Source: Clostridiales bacterium (GTDB taxonomy: Bacteria > Bacillota > Clostridia > Christensenellales > Aristaeellaceae). From it: a stretch of DNA of 64,000 nt. The notes below the pieces were generated by a model, which saw nothing but the letters and a program-made list of their open reading frames with translations, did not search any database and was not told where the DNA came from. Below, in pieces: positions 42,964-51,401 of the stretch. Location of the stretch: NCBI GenBank assembly GCA_024684375.1, contig JAIKWZ010000043.1, positions 33,608-97,607 of the forward strand, given 5' to 3'. A program made the translations under genes and the position numbers. The stretch's first letter is position 1, and every line of letters begins with the position of its first letter.

Positions 42964-45410
42964 AATTTCACCTCGTCCAGGTGCCAGATATTCTGGTTAT
43001 ACTCTTTTATGGTGCGGTCGGACGCGAACACATGGCTCCTGGCCACGTTCACTATCGCCTTTTTGACCCACTCGTCGCGGTTTATGTAGTCCTTGCTGAT
43101 CTGCTCCTGAGTGCGGATATAGCTTCTTATGTCGCTCAAAACGAAGTAGCTGTCCGCGATGCCGCCGTTGTCGCCGAAGAGCAGGCTGTGGTAGATCTCG
43201 CGGAACATGCCCGGCTGCTGCGGGCAGAGAGTGCCGTCGATCAGCTGGGTGAGCGCGCGGCGCACTTCGGCGCTGGTCTCGAATATGCCGCTGGCGCGGG
43301 AGGGAGACTGGTACGCCGCCTCTACCTGCCCGGCCGTCATGCCGAAGATGTAGATATTGTCCCTGCCTACCGCGTCGGCAATCTCCACGTTCGCTCCGTC
43401 CAGGGTACCTATGGTCACCGCGCCGTTCATCATGAACTTCATGTTGCCGGTGCCGCTGGCCTCCTTGCCGGCGGTGGACAGCTGTTCGCTCACGTCCGCG
43501 GCGGGGATAAGATCCTCCGCCAGGCTCACGCAGTAGTTTTCGGCGAAGACAACGTTTATGTACTTGCCCGCCACAGGGTCGCTGTTCACCAGCCGCGCGA
43601 TCTCGTTTATAAGGCGGATGATGAGCTTTGCGCGGTAATAGCCCGGTGCGGCCTTGGCGCCAAATATGTAGGTGCGGGGCTGTATGGCCAGGTTCGGGTT
43701 GTCATGCAGGCGGTTGTAGAGTATCAGTATGCTCAGGGCGTTGAGCAGCTGGCGCTTGTACTCGTGAAGGCGCTTGGCCTGTACGTCGAACAGGTCGTCC
43801 GGGCGCAGCGTGATGCCCTGGCTCGCCTGCAGGCGGCCGCTCAAGCGTATCTTGTTGGCGCGTTTGACCTGGAAGAACTTCTCCCGGAATGCGGCGTCCT
43901 CCTTGAACGGCTCAAGGTCGGCCAGCCTCTCATAATCCTTCCGCCAGGCATTGCCGATCGCGTCGTCGATCAGGCGGGACAGGCGGTAGTTGGCCATCAT
44001 CAGCCAGCGGCGGTGGGTTATGCCGTTGGTTATTGCGATGAACTTGTCCGGCTGGGTCAGGTAAAAGTCGTGGAACACGCCCTTTTTGAGTATGTCCGTG
44101 TGGATCTTGCTTACCCCGTTCACGCTGTGCGACATGCTCACGCACAGGTTCGCCATGTTGACCGAACCGTAGCCGATCACTGCCATACGGCCGATCCGCT
44201 CCCACTGCCCGGGGAACACTTCCCAGAGCCTGGCGCATTCCCGGCGGTTGATCTCCTGCAGTATCATGTAAATGCGGGGCAGCAGACGGGAGACCATCTC
44301 CTCCGGCCACTTTTCCAGCGCCTCCGCCATAACCGTGTGGTTAGTGTAGGCGAACGTGCGGCGGGTGATGTCCTCCGCCTCGTCCCAGCTCAAGCTGTAA
44401 TCGTCTATCAGCACGCGCATGAGCTCGGGGATCGCCATGCCCGGATGGGTGTCATTTACGTGCAGCGCCACTTTTTCGGGGAATATGGAAAAGTCCTCGC
44501 CGTACACCTTCACGAAATCCTGTACCGCGTACTGCACCGAGGCGCTGGAGAGGAAGTACTGCTGCTTTAAACGCAGTTCCTTACCCTCGTAATGGTTGTC
44601 CTCGGGATAAAGCACCTTGCTTATGACCTCAGCCAGTTCCTTTTCCTCTATGGCGCGGGTATACTCGCCCCGGTTGAAGGACTGCATGTCCAGCGTCTTG
44701 TTGGCTCTGGCCGACCAGCATCTTAACATGTTGACCATGTTGCTGTCGTATCCCAGTACGGGCACGTCGTAGGGCACCGCCTGGACGGTGGAGTAGTTCA
44801 GGTGGCGGTAGCGGGTCTTGCCGTTATCGTCGTAAGGCTCCACAAAGCCGCCGAAGCGCACCATCTGGGTCTGGTCGGGCCGGCAGATCTCCCACATGGA
44901 GCCGTTTTCCAGCCAGTTGTCGGGCATCTCCACCTGATAGCCGTCAACTATCTTCTGCCGGAACAGGCCGTACTCATACCTGATGGTGCAGCCCATGGCA
45001 GGCAGCCTGAGGGTAGTCAGGCTGTCAAGGAAGCACGCCGCGAGGCGCCCCAGGCCGCCATTGCCCAGGCCCGGCTCAGGCTCTTCCTCAAAAATCCGGG
45101 AGGCGTCCAGCCCCAGTTCGTGCAGAGCGGTCACGTAGGCGTCCTCGTTCACCAAGGACACCATGTTGTTGTGAAGCGCTCTGCCTACCAGGAATTCCGC
45201 CGACAGGTAATACAGTTTTTTGCACTTTTGTTTTTTGCGCTCGCCGCGCGAGGCGGTCCGCCGCCTCATGACCTCGTCCTTTACGGTCTGGGCAAGGGCG
45301 TCGTATATCTGGACCTTGGTCGCGTCGGTTATGTCGCAGCCGTAGTTCCGTTCCAGCTTTTCGAGTATTGAAGCCTTGATTTCGTCTGAAGTCAGCTTTT
45401 TGATGGTCAT
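42960..45410 (-). CDS. glgP: glycogen/alpha-glucan phosphorylase
   Basis: This cytoplasmic enzyme releases glucose-1-phosphate from alpha-1,4-glucan using pyridoxal phosphate. The PLP-lysine motif is EASGTGNMKFMMNGA, followed by TIGTLDGANVEI. The N-terminal half has GNGGLGRLAACFLDSLTTL, and AVHLNDTHP-like LHVNDTHPGMAIPELMR is intact. At 816 residues it is full length. GGAGG precedes the ATG and a near-consensus promoter lies upstream. It is first in an operon with the overlapping GH13 gene. Confidence 0.96.
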   Translation of the reverse strand: MTIKKLTSDEIKASILEKLERNYGCDITDATKVQIYDALAQTVKDEVMRRRTASRGERKKQKCKKLYYLSAEFLVGRALHNNMVSLVNEDAYVTALHELGLDASRIFEEEPEPGLGNGGLGRLAACFLDSLTTLRLPAMGCTIRYEYGLFRQKIVDGYQVEMPDNWLENGSMWEICRPDQTQMVRFGGFVEPYDDNGKTRYRHLNYSTVQAVPYDVPVLGYDSNMVNMLRCWSARANKTLDMQSFNRGEYTRAIEEKELAEVISKVLYPEDNHYEGKELRLKQQYFLSSASVQYAVQDFVKVYGEDFSIFPEKVALHVNDTHPGMAIPELMRVLIDDYSLSWDEAEDITRRTFAYTNHTVMAEALEKWPEEMVSRLLPRIYMILQEINRRECARLWEVFPGQWERIGRMAVIGYGSVNMANLCVSMSHSVNGVSKIHTDILKKGVFHDFYLTQPDKFIAITNGITHRRWLMMANYRLSRLIDDAIGNAWRKDYERLADLEPFKEDAAFREKFFQVKRANKIRLSGRLQASQGITLRPDDLFDVQAKRLHEYKRQLLNALSILILYNRLHDNPNLAIQPRTYIFGAKAAPGYYRAKLIIRLINEIARLVNSDPVAGKYINVVFAENYCVSLAEDLIPAADVSEQLSTAGKEASGTGNMKFMMNGAVTIGTLDGANVEIADAVGRDNIYIFGMTAGQVEAAYQSPSRASGIFETSAEVRRALTQLIDGTLCPQQPGMFREIYHSLLFGDNGGIADSYFVLSDIRSYIRTQEQISKDYINRDEWVKKAIVNVARSHVFASDRTIKEYNQNIWHLDEVKL

Positions 45411-45440
45411 CTATGTTCCTCCGGACACAAAAGTCGCCTA

Positions 45441-45469
45441 ATTATATCACTTCCGCCGCCGTCTGACAA
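45441..45469 (-). promoter_or_regulatory. sigma-A promoter for glgP-GH13
   Basis: Minus strand: TTGTCA (45469-45464) and TATAAT (45446-45441), 17-base spacer. Confidence 0.8.
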
Positions 45470-45587
45470 CGAGTTAAGCCAAAAACAACATTACAGCAGG
45501 CTGGATACGGCTGAATTAGCGTGTTTTTAACTCAGCTCCTCCCTTTTTGTGCTATAATTCGGGCATATTATTGTTTGGAGGTGCAGC

Positions 45588-46919
45588 ATGATCATATGTT
45601 CCGATAAGCTCAGGCAGATGAACGCCGCCTATCAGGCCAACCCCGCCATGAAGGCCGCGGCCCTGGCCATGGGCAAGCAGAACCTGGATGAGGTGATCTT
45701 CGACAATCAGAAGGCCGGCGAAGGCATGTTCATTTTCAACCACGAGCTGGAGACCCTGCCCGTAACCAACCAGAAGGCCTCCGGCCGCTGCTGGCTGTTC
45801 GCGGCGCTCAACCTGTTCCGCGAGATCGCCAACAAAAAGCTGAATATGGAGCAGTTCGAGCTGTCCCAGAACTTCATCGCCTACTACGACAAGCTTGAGA
45901 AGGCCAACTACTTCCTCGACTCCGTCATGAAGACGCTGGACCTGTACAAGGACGACCGGCTGGTCAACTATATCGTCATCACCGGCGTGCAGGACGGCGG
46001 CCAGTGGGACATGATGGTCGCTCTGATCAAAAAGTACGGCCTGGTGCCCAAGAGCGCCTTCCCCGAAACGTACATGTCTTCCAACACCCGTTCGCTAAAC
46101 CGCGCCGTGAACATCAAGCTGCGGCGCGCCGCCGCCATACTGCGCCGCATGCACAGGGAAGGCAAGAGCGAAGAAGAGCTTAAGAAGGTCTACGCCGACA
46201 CACTGGCCGATGTGCACGGCATCCTGACCGCCGCCTTCGGCCGACCCCCGGAGAGGTTCGACTTCGAGTACCGCGACAAGGACAAAAACTTCCACAGGAT
46301 AGAAGGGCTCACCCCAAGATCATTCTGGGACGAGTACATAAACTTCCCCTTTGACGACTATGTGTCCCTGATCAACTCCCCCACCGACGACAAGCCCTAC
46401 GACCGCCGTTATACCGTACGCTTCCTGGGCAACGTGGTGGAGGGCGACCCTATCTGCTACCTGAACACCGACATGGACACCATCAAAAAAGCGGTCATGC
46501 AGGCTATAGACGAGGGCGAGAGCGTGTGGTTCGGCTCCGACGTGGGCTGGTTCATGGACAGGAACGCCGGCGCCCTGCTCAACGACCTGAACGACTACGG
46601 ACCCATTTTCGGCGGCATGGAATTCGGCTGCTCCAAAGAGGACAAGCTGGACTACCGCATGAGCGCCATGAACCACGCCATGACCATCACCGCCTACCAT
46701 GAGGTGAACGGCAAGCCCGTGCGCTGGAAGATACAGAACAGCTGGGGCGACGAGAAGGGCTCAAAGGGCTACTATATGATGGATGACGGATGGTTCGACA
46801 ACTACGTATACCAGGCTGTGGTAAAAAAGAGCAGCCTGCCCAAAGGCCTTTTGGCCGCGCTGGATACGGACCCCATCGTTCTGGAGCCGTGGGATCCCAT
46901 GGGCACGCTGGCGGACTAA
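45588..46919 (+). CDS. pepC: aminopeptidase C / bleomycin hydrolase family
   Basis: This cytoplasmic papain-fold (C1B) cysteine aminopeptidase forms hexamers with an inner active site. The catalytic cysteine is C68 in NQKASGRCWLFA, the histidine is H363 in AMNHAMTI, and the asparagine is N384 in IQNSWGDE. The full 443 residues agree with PepC. The C-terminal residue, which guards the active site and limits cleavage to N-termini, is an aspartate. GGAGGTG lies before the ATG and a TATAAT at 45553-45558 upstream has only a poor -35. It releases N-terminal amino acids from peptides. Confidence 0.94.
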   Translation: MIICSDKLRQMNAAYQANPAMKAAALAMGKQNLDEVIFDNQKAGEGMFIFNHELETLPVTNQKASGRCWLFAALNLFREIANKKLNMEQFELSQNFIAYYDKLEKANYFLDSVMKTLDLYKDDRLVNYIVITGVQDGGQWDMMVALIKKYGLVPKSAFPETYMSSNTRSLNRAVNIKLRRAAAILRRMHREGKSEEELKKVYADTLADVHGILTAAFGRPPERFDFEYRDKDKNFHRIEGLTPRSFWDEYINFPFDDYVSLINSPTDDKPYDRRYTVRFLGNVVEGDPICYLNTDMDTIKKAVMQAIDEGESVWFGSDVGWFMDRNAGALLNDLNDYGPIFGGMEFGCSKEDKLDYRMSAMNHAMTITAYHEVNGKPVRWKIQNSWGDEKGSKGYYMMDDGWFDNYVYQAVVKKSSLPKGLLAALDTDPIVLEPWDPMGTLAD

Positions 46920-46932
46920 GTCACTTATTTGA

Positions 46933-46966
46933 ACGGCGGACGGGAGACCCGTCCGCCGTCGTTTTA
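46933..46966. terminator. bidirectional terminator of the GGCGGACGGG type
   Basis: ACGGCGGACGGG pairs with CCCGTCCGCCGT over an AGA loop (12 bp), then CGTTTTATT. The stem is shared with the hairpins at 49356 and 56020. Confidence 0.92.
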
Positions 46967-47434
46967 TTTCTCACGCTTCTCTATGGCTTTGAACAGCCTG
47001 GCGTTCCAGAAACTCATGCCCAGTTCCTCTATGTAGAAATGCAGTATGGCCTTCCAGTTTTTGGTCGCCGTGCTGAGCATGATGTACTCGGCTTCATCCG
47101 ACACCATGCATTCCGCAAAACGGAACAAACGCGAGCCTATGCCCCTGCCTCGGTATTCGGGACGCACGTACAGTTCCTCCACTTCAAAGAACGCAACGCC
47201 GTCCGGCATCACGCTGCTCGGTTTTTCAGACGTCTCCTTATGCCCGAACAGGTATCCAGTGACGGTATCTCCTGCCCATGCCAGTACGACCCGGTTCCCG
47301 TCAATATCGGACCTGCCGTTTTTTATGTAGCCGTGACAGCTGCGCTCCTTTTCCCAGTCCTCCGACAACTGAATAAGTACGCCCAGCACTTCTTCTGTGA
47401 TCGCGGCTTCTTTGATGATGATGTCCCGCTCCAT
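46964..47434 (-). CDS. GNAT family N-acetyltransferase
   Basis: A 156-residue single-domain GNAT protein. Motif A is FEVEELYVRPEYRGRGIGSRLFRFAECMV, with the acceptor-side VTGYLFGHKE and the late EELGMSFWNARLF. This layout is common in small-molecule or peptide N-acetyltransferases. It lies 15 bases after the HEAT-repeat gene and probably ends the operon that starts with the isomerase-like gene. Substrate unknown. Confidence 0.85.
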   Translation of the reverse strand: MERDIIIKEAAITEEVLGVLIQLSEDWEKERSCHGYIKNGRSDIDGNRVVLAWAGDTVTGYLFGHKETSEKPSSVMPDGVAFFEVEELYVRPEYRGRGIGSRLFRFAECMVSDEAEYIMLSTATKNWKAILHFYIEELGMSFWNARLFKAIEKREK

Positions 47435-47449
47435 TCAGCTGTCCTTTTT

Positions 47450-48067
47450 TTATTGATCCCCATTAAGCGCACCCGCCGCCCTGAGCGCGCCCAGGCAGTG
47501 TATCCTCACAACGGGGTTGCCATCCGTTTCAGAGATCCGCTCAAGCTGTTCCAGATACGGCTTCACGAAGCCGGGGCGGCGTTTGGCCAGCACGCGGAAC
47601 ATCTCCGGCGCCTCCATCCTTACCCGCTCGTCCTTATCGCCCAGCAGCCTGCCAAACACCGGCATATGCTCCCGGTAGATGTCCGGCGTGTTTGTTGCTA
47701 TGTTTTCTGACGCCCAGATAAAGCTCAGTCTCACCTTCGCTTCAGCGTCCGAGGCGAGGCGGAACAGCTGCGCCCAGTACGGTTCGATAAGCTGAAAGCA
47801 GCCCCTGCCTATCCTGCCCAGGGCGTTTACCGCGCGTTCCCGCAAAAGCGGCTCTGGGCTTTCGCAGAAGGCGGCTATCCCGGGCAGCGCGTCCTTTACT
47901 GACGCGGGATACTTCAGTCCCGTTTCTCCCAGCAGCCACAGCGCTTTCGCTTGTATTTTTACCGACCCGCTGCCAAGCAGCGAAGAAACGCAGGGGACGC
48001 TCTCTTCCCACCGGTCTTTGTCCTTTGTCAGCGCACCCAGCGCTTTATACAATTCCGCTTCGGTCAT
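47450..48067 (-). CDS. HEAT-repeat protein
   Basis: The 205-residue protein is built of about five 30-35 residue helical pairs with HEAT-type spacing. Examples are VKIQAKALWLLGETGLKYPASVKDALPGIAAF, LLRERAVNALGRIGRG, AKVRLSFIWASENIA, ERVRMEAPEMFRVLAKRRPGF and PVVRIHCLGALRAAG. Such proteins bind other proteins or DNA (the AlkD glycosylases share the fold), but no catalytic residue can be pointed to. It sits between the isomerase-like and GNAT genes with gaps of 17 and 15 bases. Confidence 0.78.
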   Translation of the reverse strand: MTEAELYKALGALTKDKDRWEESVPCVSSLLGSGSVKIQAKALWLLGETGLKYPASVKDALPGIAAFCESPEPLLRERAVNALGRIGRGCFQLIEPYWAQLFRLASDAEAKVRLSFIWASENIATNTPDIYREHMPVFGRLLGDKDERVRMEAPEMFRVLAKRRPGFVKPYLEQLERISETDGNPVVRIHCLGALRAAGALNGDQ

Positions 48068-48084
48068 CCCGCCGTGTTCGGGCC

Positions 48085-49269
48085 TCAGCCTAAAAGCCGG
48101 AAGAACGTGTCCAGCTCCGCGGCGTGCCTGCCCCTGCAGATGATGTGGTGGTTGTTTATCGGATCCCTGAGGAAGTACGTAAAATCGTCCAGCCCCACCT
48201 TTATCTGAGTGCGGCAGAGCATTTTGTCAAAAGGCATGTCCAATATCACGCCTTCCTTCGCAAAGTAGCGGGACAGGTCGCCCTCGCACTTGAATATCGT
48301 GCAGTCGCCTTCGCCGAACGTGCCCTGCACGGCCGCGCCTATGCCGGACTCAAAGTGGGTGTTCAGGCAGAAAGATTTGAGCATGGCCGTTGGCGCGGTG
48401 CAGTGGGCGAACACGGCCGTCCCCGCTTTTGTGTCGAAGCGGCTGGGGTTGCACATGAAAGCGCATTCCCCCGTCACGCTGCCCAGTATGGCCATTGACA
48501 AAAGCGACGGCATATCCCCCTCGCACGCGGCGTAAACGCCCATGTCGTTGAGTATCGAAAGCCCCAGGCAGCCGGTGGATCTTACCGTGTCAAGCAGATC
48601 AAAGCAGCGGACCGTCACTCCGTACAGGCCGTATCTGTCCGCCGTGCGCTTGAGCGCGCCGTAAACGCACAGCGCTTTTTCGATCTCGTTTTTATCGAAG
48701 CTTTGCCGCCTTAACGCCTCAGTATACTCATTAGGCTCGTACGTTCCCCTCCCGATCTCCGCCAGCAGTTCGCTCATGGGGATCCGCACGAAGTCCAGTC
48801 CCAGCTTTTCTTTTACCTTGTCAGCGGAGCAGTCGCTGGCGATGAGCCAGTCCGAGGGCGCGCCTATGCAGCCCAGCTTCTTTCCCCGCAGCGCGGCCAT
48901 GGCGCGGTGGGCGTTCCTGAGCGCGCGTATCTGCGAAGCGATCTCATCCACATCACCGTGGAGTATCTCGCCGCTGCCGCCGTGCTTTTTCAGGTAGCTG
49001 AGTATCTCCATGGACGCCGCCAGGGAATTGCTTTCCCCGCTGGTAAGTATGCAGCAGTGCTTTGCCCTGAGCTTTTCGAATATCTCAAGGAAGTAGCCCT
49101 CGCTGCCGCCCGACGCCACATACAAAAGCGCAAAGCCGCTGTTCAGGTACTCTTCCAGACTGACCATATCGAGCGGCTCTCCGAGCGCCTTGCTCACGGC
49201 CGTGATATACCCGTCCATATGTTCGTCCGTCACCTGGGAAAGGGGACTGCGTATCCGGTAATATACCAT
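48085..49269 (-). CDS. L-fucose/L-arabinose isomerase superfamily-like protein
   Basis: The 394-residue protein looks like a compact member of the FucI/AraA superfamily. It has a Rossmann-like N-terminal part (NSGFALLYVASGGSEGYF, CCILTSGESNSLAASMEILSYL) and a middle domain with GKKLGCIGAPSDWLIAS. The C-terminal metal-site region has LNDMGVYAACEGDMPSLLSMAILGSVTG followed by VFAHCTAPTAML; Glu, Asp and His fall where FucI metal ligands would be. True FucI is near 590 residues and AraA near 500, so this is short. AraA or FucI activity is not established. It heads an operon with HEAT and GNAT genes behind a near-perfect promoter. Confidence 0.68.
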   Translation of the reverse strand: MVYYRIRSPLSQVTDEHMDGYITAVSKALGEPLDMVSLEEYLNSGFALLYVASGGSEGYFLEIFEKLRAKHCCILTSGESNSLAASMEILSYLKKHGGSGEILHGDVDEIASQIRALRNAHRAMAALRGKKLGCIGAPSDWLIASDCSADKVKEKLGLDFVRIPMSELLAEIGRGTYEPNEYTEALRRQSFDKNEIEKALCVYGALKRTADRYGLYGVTVRCFDLLDTVRSTGCLGLSILNDMGVYAACEGDMPSLLSMAILGSVTGECAFMCNPSRFDTKAGTAVFAHCTAPTAMLKSFCLNTHFESGIGAAVQGTFGEGDCTIFKCEGDLSRYFAKEGVILDMPFDKMLCRTQIKVGLDDFTYFLRDPINNHHIICRGRHAAELDTFFRLLG

Positions 49270-49307
49270 TGTTCAAGTCACTCCAGTCGGATCATGCTTT
49301 CGCATCC

Positions 49308-49336
49308 AGTATAAACGCATGTTCCCAGGGTGTCAA
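49308..49336 (-). promoter_or_regulatory. sigma-A promoter for the isomerase-like operon
   Basis: Minus strand: TTGACA (49336-49331) and TATACT (49313-49308), 17-base spacer, ending about 40 bases before the ATG. Confidence 0.85.
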
Positions 49337-49350
49337 CACCGCGGATCGGA

Positions 49351-49385
49351 AAACAGCGGCGGACGGGCAACTCCCCGTCCGCCGC
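49351..49385 (-). terminator. terminator after the VWA gene, GGCGGACGGG type
   Basis: GCGGCGGACGGG (49356-49367) pairs with CCCGTCCGCCGC (49374-49385). On the minus strand a TGTTTT tract follows. Confidence 0.85.
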
Positions 49386-49399
49386 CGTCTCGCCTCGGT

Positions 49400-50053
49400 T
49401 CAGCGGTTTTTGCTCCGCGCTTTCGCGTCGCTTTCCATGTCCGCCTTCCATTCCGCGCCCATAGGCATGCAGGCCCTCACCCTGGACACGGCGCAGGAGA
49501 TGCCTTCGTACTTAAGCGTATTCCCCTTTGTGTCGTTCACGAAACAGGCGGAGCGGTCCTCGTCTATCCCCATGTCGTCCGCGACGCTCCGGGCGTCGAT
49601 ATTCGCGCCGAGGAACAGGAATTCCCAGCCGTATCTTTCCTTCTGGCGGGTTATCATACGCTTCACTTCTCCCGCGGAATACCTGCGGCTGGCGTTCTCC
49701 ATGCCGTCGGTAGTGATCACGAACACCGTCTTTTCGGGCCGGTCCTCGTCCCGGGCGTACTTGTGCACGTTTCCGATGTGGTGTATGGCGTCGCCCACCG
49801 CGTCATACAGTGCGGTGCAGCCTCCCACAAAGTACTGTTTCTCCGTGAGCGGTCCGATCTTGTCCATCTCCGTCCGGTCATGGATGACCACGCTGTCGTT
49901 GGAGAACAGCACCGTAGACACCAGAGCGTCCCCCTCTTCCCGCTTCTGCTTTTCGATCATGGCGTTGAAGCCGCCCACCGTGTCCTTTTCCATGCCCGCC
50001 ATGGAGCCGCTTTTGTCCAGTATGAACACCATTTCAGTCAGACCCTGTTTCAT
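49400..50053 (-). CDS. von Willebrand factor A (VWA) domain protein
   Basis: A 217-residue single VWA domain. The metal-ion-dependent adhesion site is DKSGS (D13, S15, S17), with the conserved threonine in GGCTALYDAVGDAI and the aspartate in VFVITTDGMEN. No signal peptide is present, so it is a cytoplasmic VWA protein of the kind that acts in metal insertion or stress complexes. I start at 50053 because GGGAG lies upstream; the longer reading would run through the palindromic leader. The ribosome site is itself one strand of a 12-bp inverted repeat. The macro-domain gene is the next gene upstream on the same strand. Confidence 0.86.
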   Translation of the reverse strand: MKQGLTEMVFILDKSGSMAGMEKDTVGGFNAMIEKQKREEGDALVSTVLFSNDSVVIHDRTEMDKIGPLTEKQYFVGGCTALYDAVGDAIHHIGNVHKYARDEDRPEKTVFVITTDGMENASRRYSAGEVKRMITRQKERYGWEFLFLGANIDARSVADDMGIDEDRSACFVNDTKGNTLKYEGISCAVSRVRACMPMGAEWKADMESDAKARSKNR

Positions 50054-50060
50054 AATAAAT

Positions 50061-50147
50061 ATCTCCCTTCGGTTTATTCGGTCCTGTCCGTTCCGACAGG
50101 TATATGATACCCGAATGCCGAAGGGAGATGGTCGCCCGACGGGCGAC
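50061..50147 (-). promoter_or_regulatory. structured 5' leader of the VWA gene
   Basis: Three nested perfect helices: 50061-50072 with 50118-50129 (12 bp), 50076-50081 with 50111-50116 (6 bp), and 50083-50088 with 50095-50100 (6 bp). A 10-base bulge lies at 50101-50110. In the transcript the 3' strand of the outer helix contains the GGGAG ribosome site of the VWA gene. A separate palindrome, GTCGCCC-GAC-GGGCGAC, lies next to it at 50131-50147. I do not recognise a known riboswitch class. Confidence 0.6.
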
Positions 50148-50276
50148 ATATTTGCAGTATCAGTTTTATTCGTTACCTCAGGACAGTGAACGCCGGCAGC
50201 TAAGCGTTTTTTCAGCTTTGAGAAAGCTATCGCCTCTCGCTGGGCGCAAGCGATTATGCGGCTGAAAACAGCTGCG

Positions 50277-51389
50277 TCAGTTCATTCCCGACCCCAGCAG
50301 GGGCATGTCAAAACGGAATAGCACCTGATTTATCTCGTAAATGTCGTAAATGCGGTTTTTGATAAAGTATTCCACTATGATGTCCAGCTTGCTGGAATGG
50401 GACACCGCGAAACCCGCGCTGACCAGCAGCCGCTTTGTCTCCTCAAGGGAGAGCCCAAGCGCCACCGCGAAGGCGAGCGCCGTGGTCTTGGCGGGCTTGT
50501 AGCCGGGGTTGGAGCGGATCTTGCTGAACAGCTTGCGGTCAACGTTGGCCTTTTTGTAGCACTCCACGTCCGACATGCCTTTTTCGTCTATCAGGCGCAA
50601 AAGCGTCTGGGAAAACCCGTCGTCGGCCTGCTTAAGCAGCTTCTCCCAGTCCGGCGCGGCATCAGCGAAGACCGCCGCCCCCTCAGGAGCGAACGCTTCG
50701 GCCTCACTCGGCAGGATCTTTTTCTCTTCATGTACCAGCGGCGCGGACAGCGGTTCCGGAGCTGATCTGGCCACTTTCCCGCGCGTCCGGCCAAAAGAGC
50801 GCAGCTCCCTCTCGTCGGCAAGGCGCCGGGAATTCGCCTGAGTATTCGTCTCAAGATGCTCGCCCACATAAACGTCATCAACGTATGCCTTGACGTCCCC
50901 AAACAGCTTTTTTGAGCATACGAACTCGCTCGGGCCGAATATCACCAGGTACACGGTCATATCGCTGCTGCGCAAAAAGCGAAGTATGGCCGTCGCCGCC
51001 ACGGACAGCGCCTGCGCGGGCGGATAGCCGTACGCGCCGGCGGAGATAAGCGGGAACGCCACGCTCTCGAGCCCGTGCTGTTTGGCCAGCTTGAGCGAAT
51101 TCAGGTAGCACGCTTCCAGGTCCTGTTCCTCGCCCTCGCTTCCGCCCATCCAAATGGGGCCCACGGTGTGGATGACATACCTGGCGGGCAGGTCATAGCC
51201 CTTTGTCAGCTTGGCTTCCCCGGTCCTGCAGCCGCCGAGGCCTCTGCATTCCTCCAGAAGCTTCGGGCCCGCTGCCCTGTGGATGGCTCCGTCCACGCCG
51301 CCTCCTCCCAGCAGGGTATGGTTGGCAGCGTTGACTATGGCGTCGACGCGCATTTTGGTTATATCGTTCCTGACCAGCGTAAACGGCAT
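50277..51389 (-). CDS. macro-domain protein with a C-terminal helical module
   Basis: Residues 1-165 form a macro domain that binds or hydrolyses ADP-ribose: VNAANHTLLGGGGVDGAIHRAAG, RYVIHTVGP and VAFPLISAGAYGYP. A polar linker spans about 185-245. Residues 250-370 form a helical module with GMSDVECYKKANVDRKLFSKIRSN and TALAFAVALGLSLEETKRLLVSAGF. This looks like a degenerate helix-turn-helix followed by a conserved clostridial C-terminal region ending NRIYDIYEINQVLF. It suggests ADP-ribose sensing linked to nucleic-acid or protein binding. AGGAG lies before the ATG. It lies 12 bases after the chromate transporter pair and upstream of the VWA gene. Confidence 0.86.
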   Translation of the reverse strand: MPFTLVRNDITKMRVDAIVNAANHTLLGGGGVDGAIHRAAGPKLLEECRGLGGCRTGEAKLTKGYDLPARYVIHTVGPIWMGGSEGEEQDLEACYLNSLKLAKQHGLESVAFPLISAGAYGYPPAQALSVAATAILRFLRSSDMTVYLVIFGPSEFVCSKKLFGDVKAYVDDVYVGEHLETNTQANSRRLADERELRSFGRTRGKVARSAPEPLSAPLVHEEKKILPSEAEAFAPEGAAVFADAAPDWEKLLKQADDGFSQTLLRLIDEKGMSDVECYKKANVDRKLFSKIRSNPGYKPAKTTALAFAVALGLSLEETKRLLVSAGFAVSHSSKLDIIVEYFIKNRIYDIYEINQVLFRFDMPLLGSGMN

Positions 51390-51401
51390 TTTCTTTCTCT
51401 C

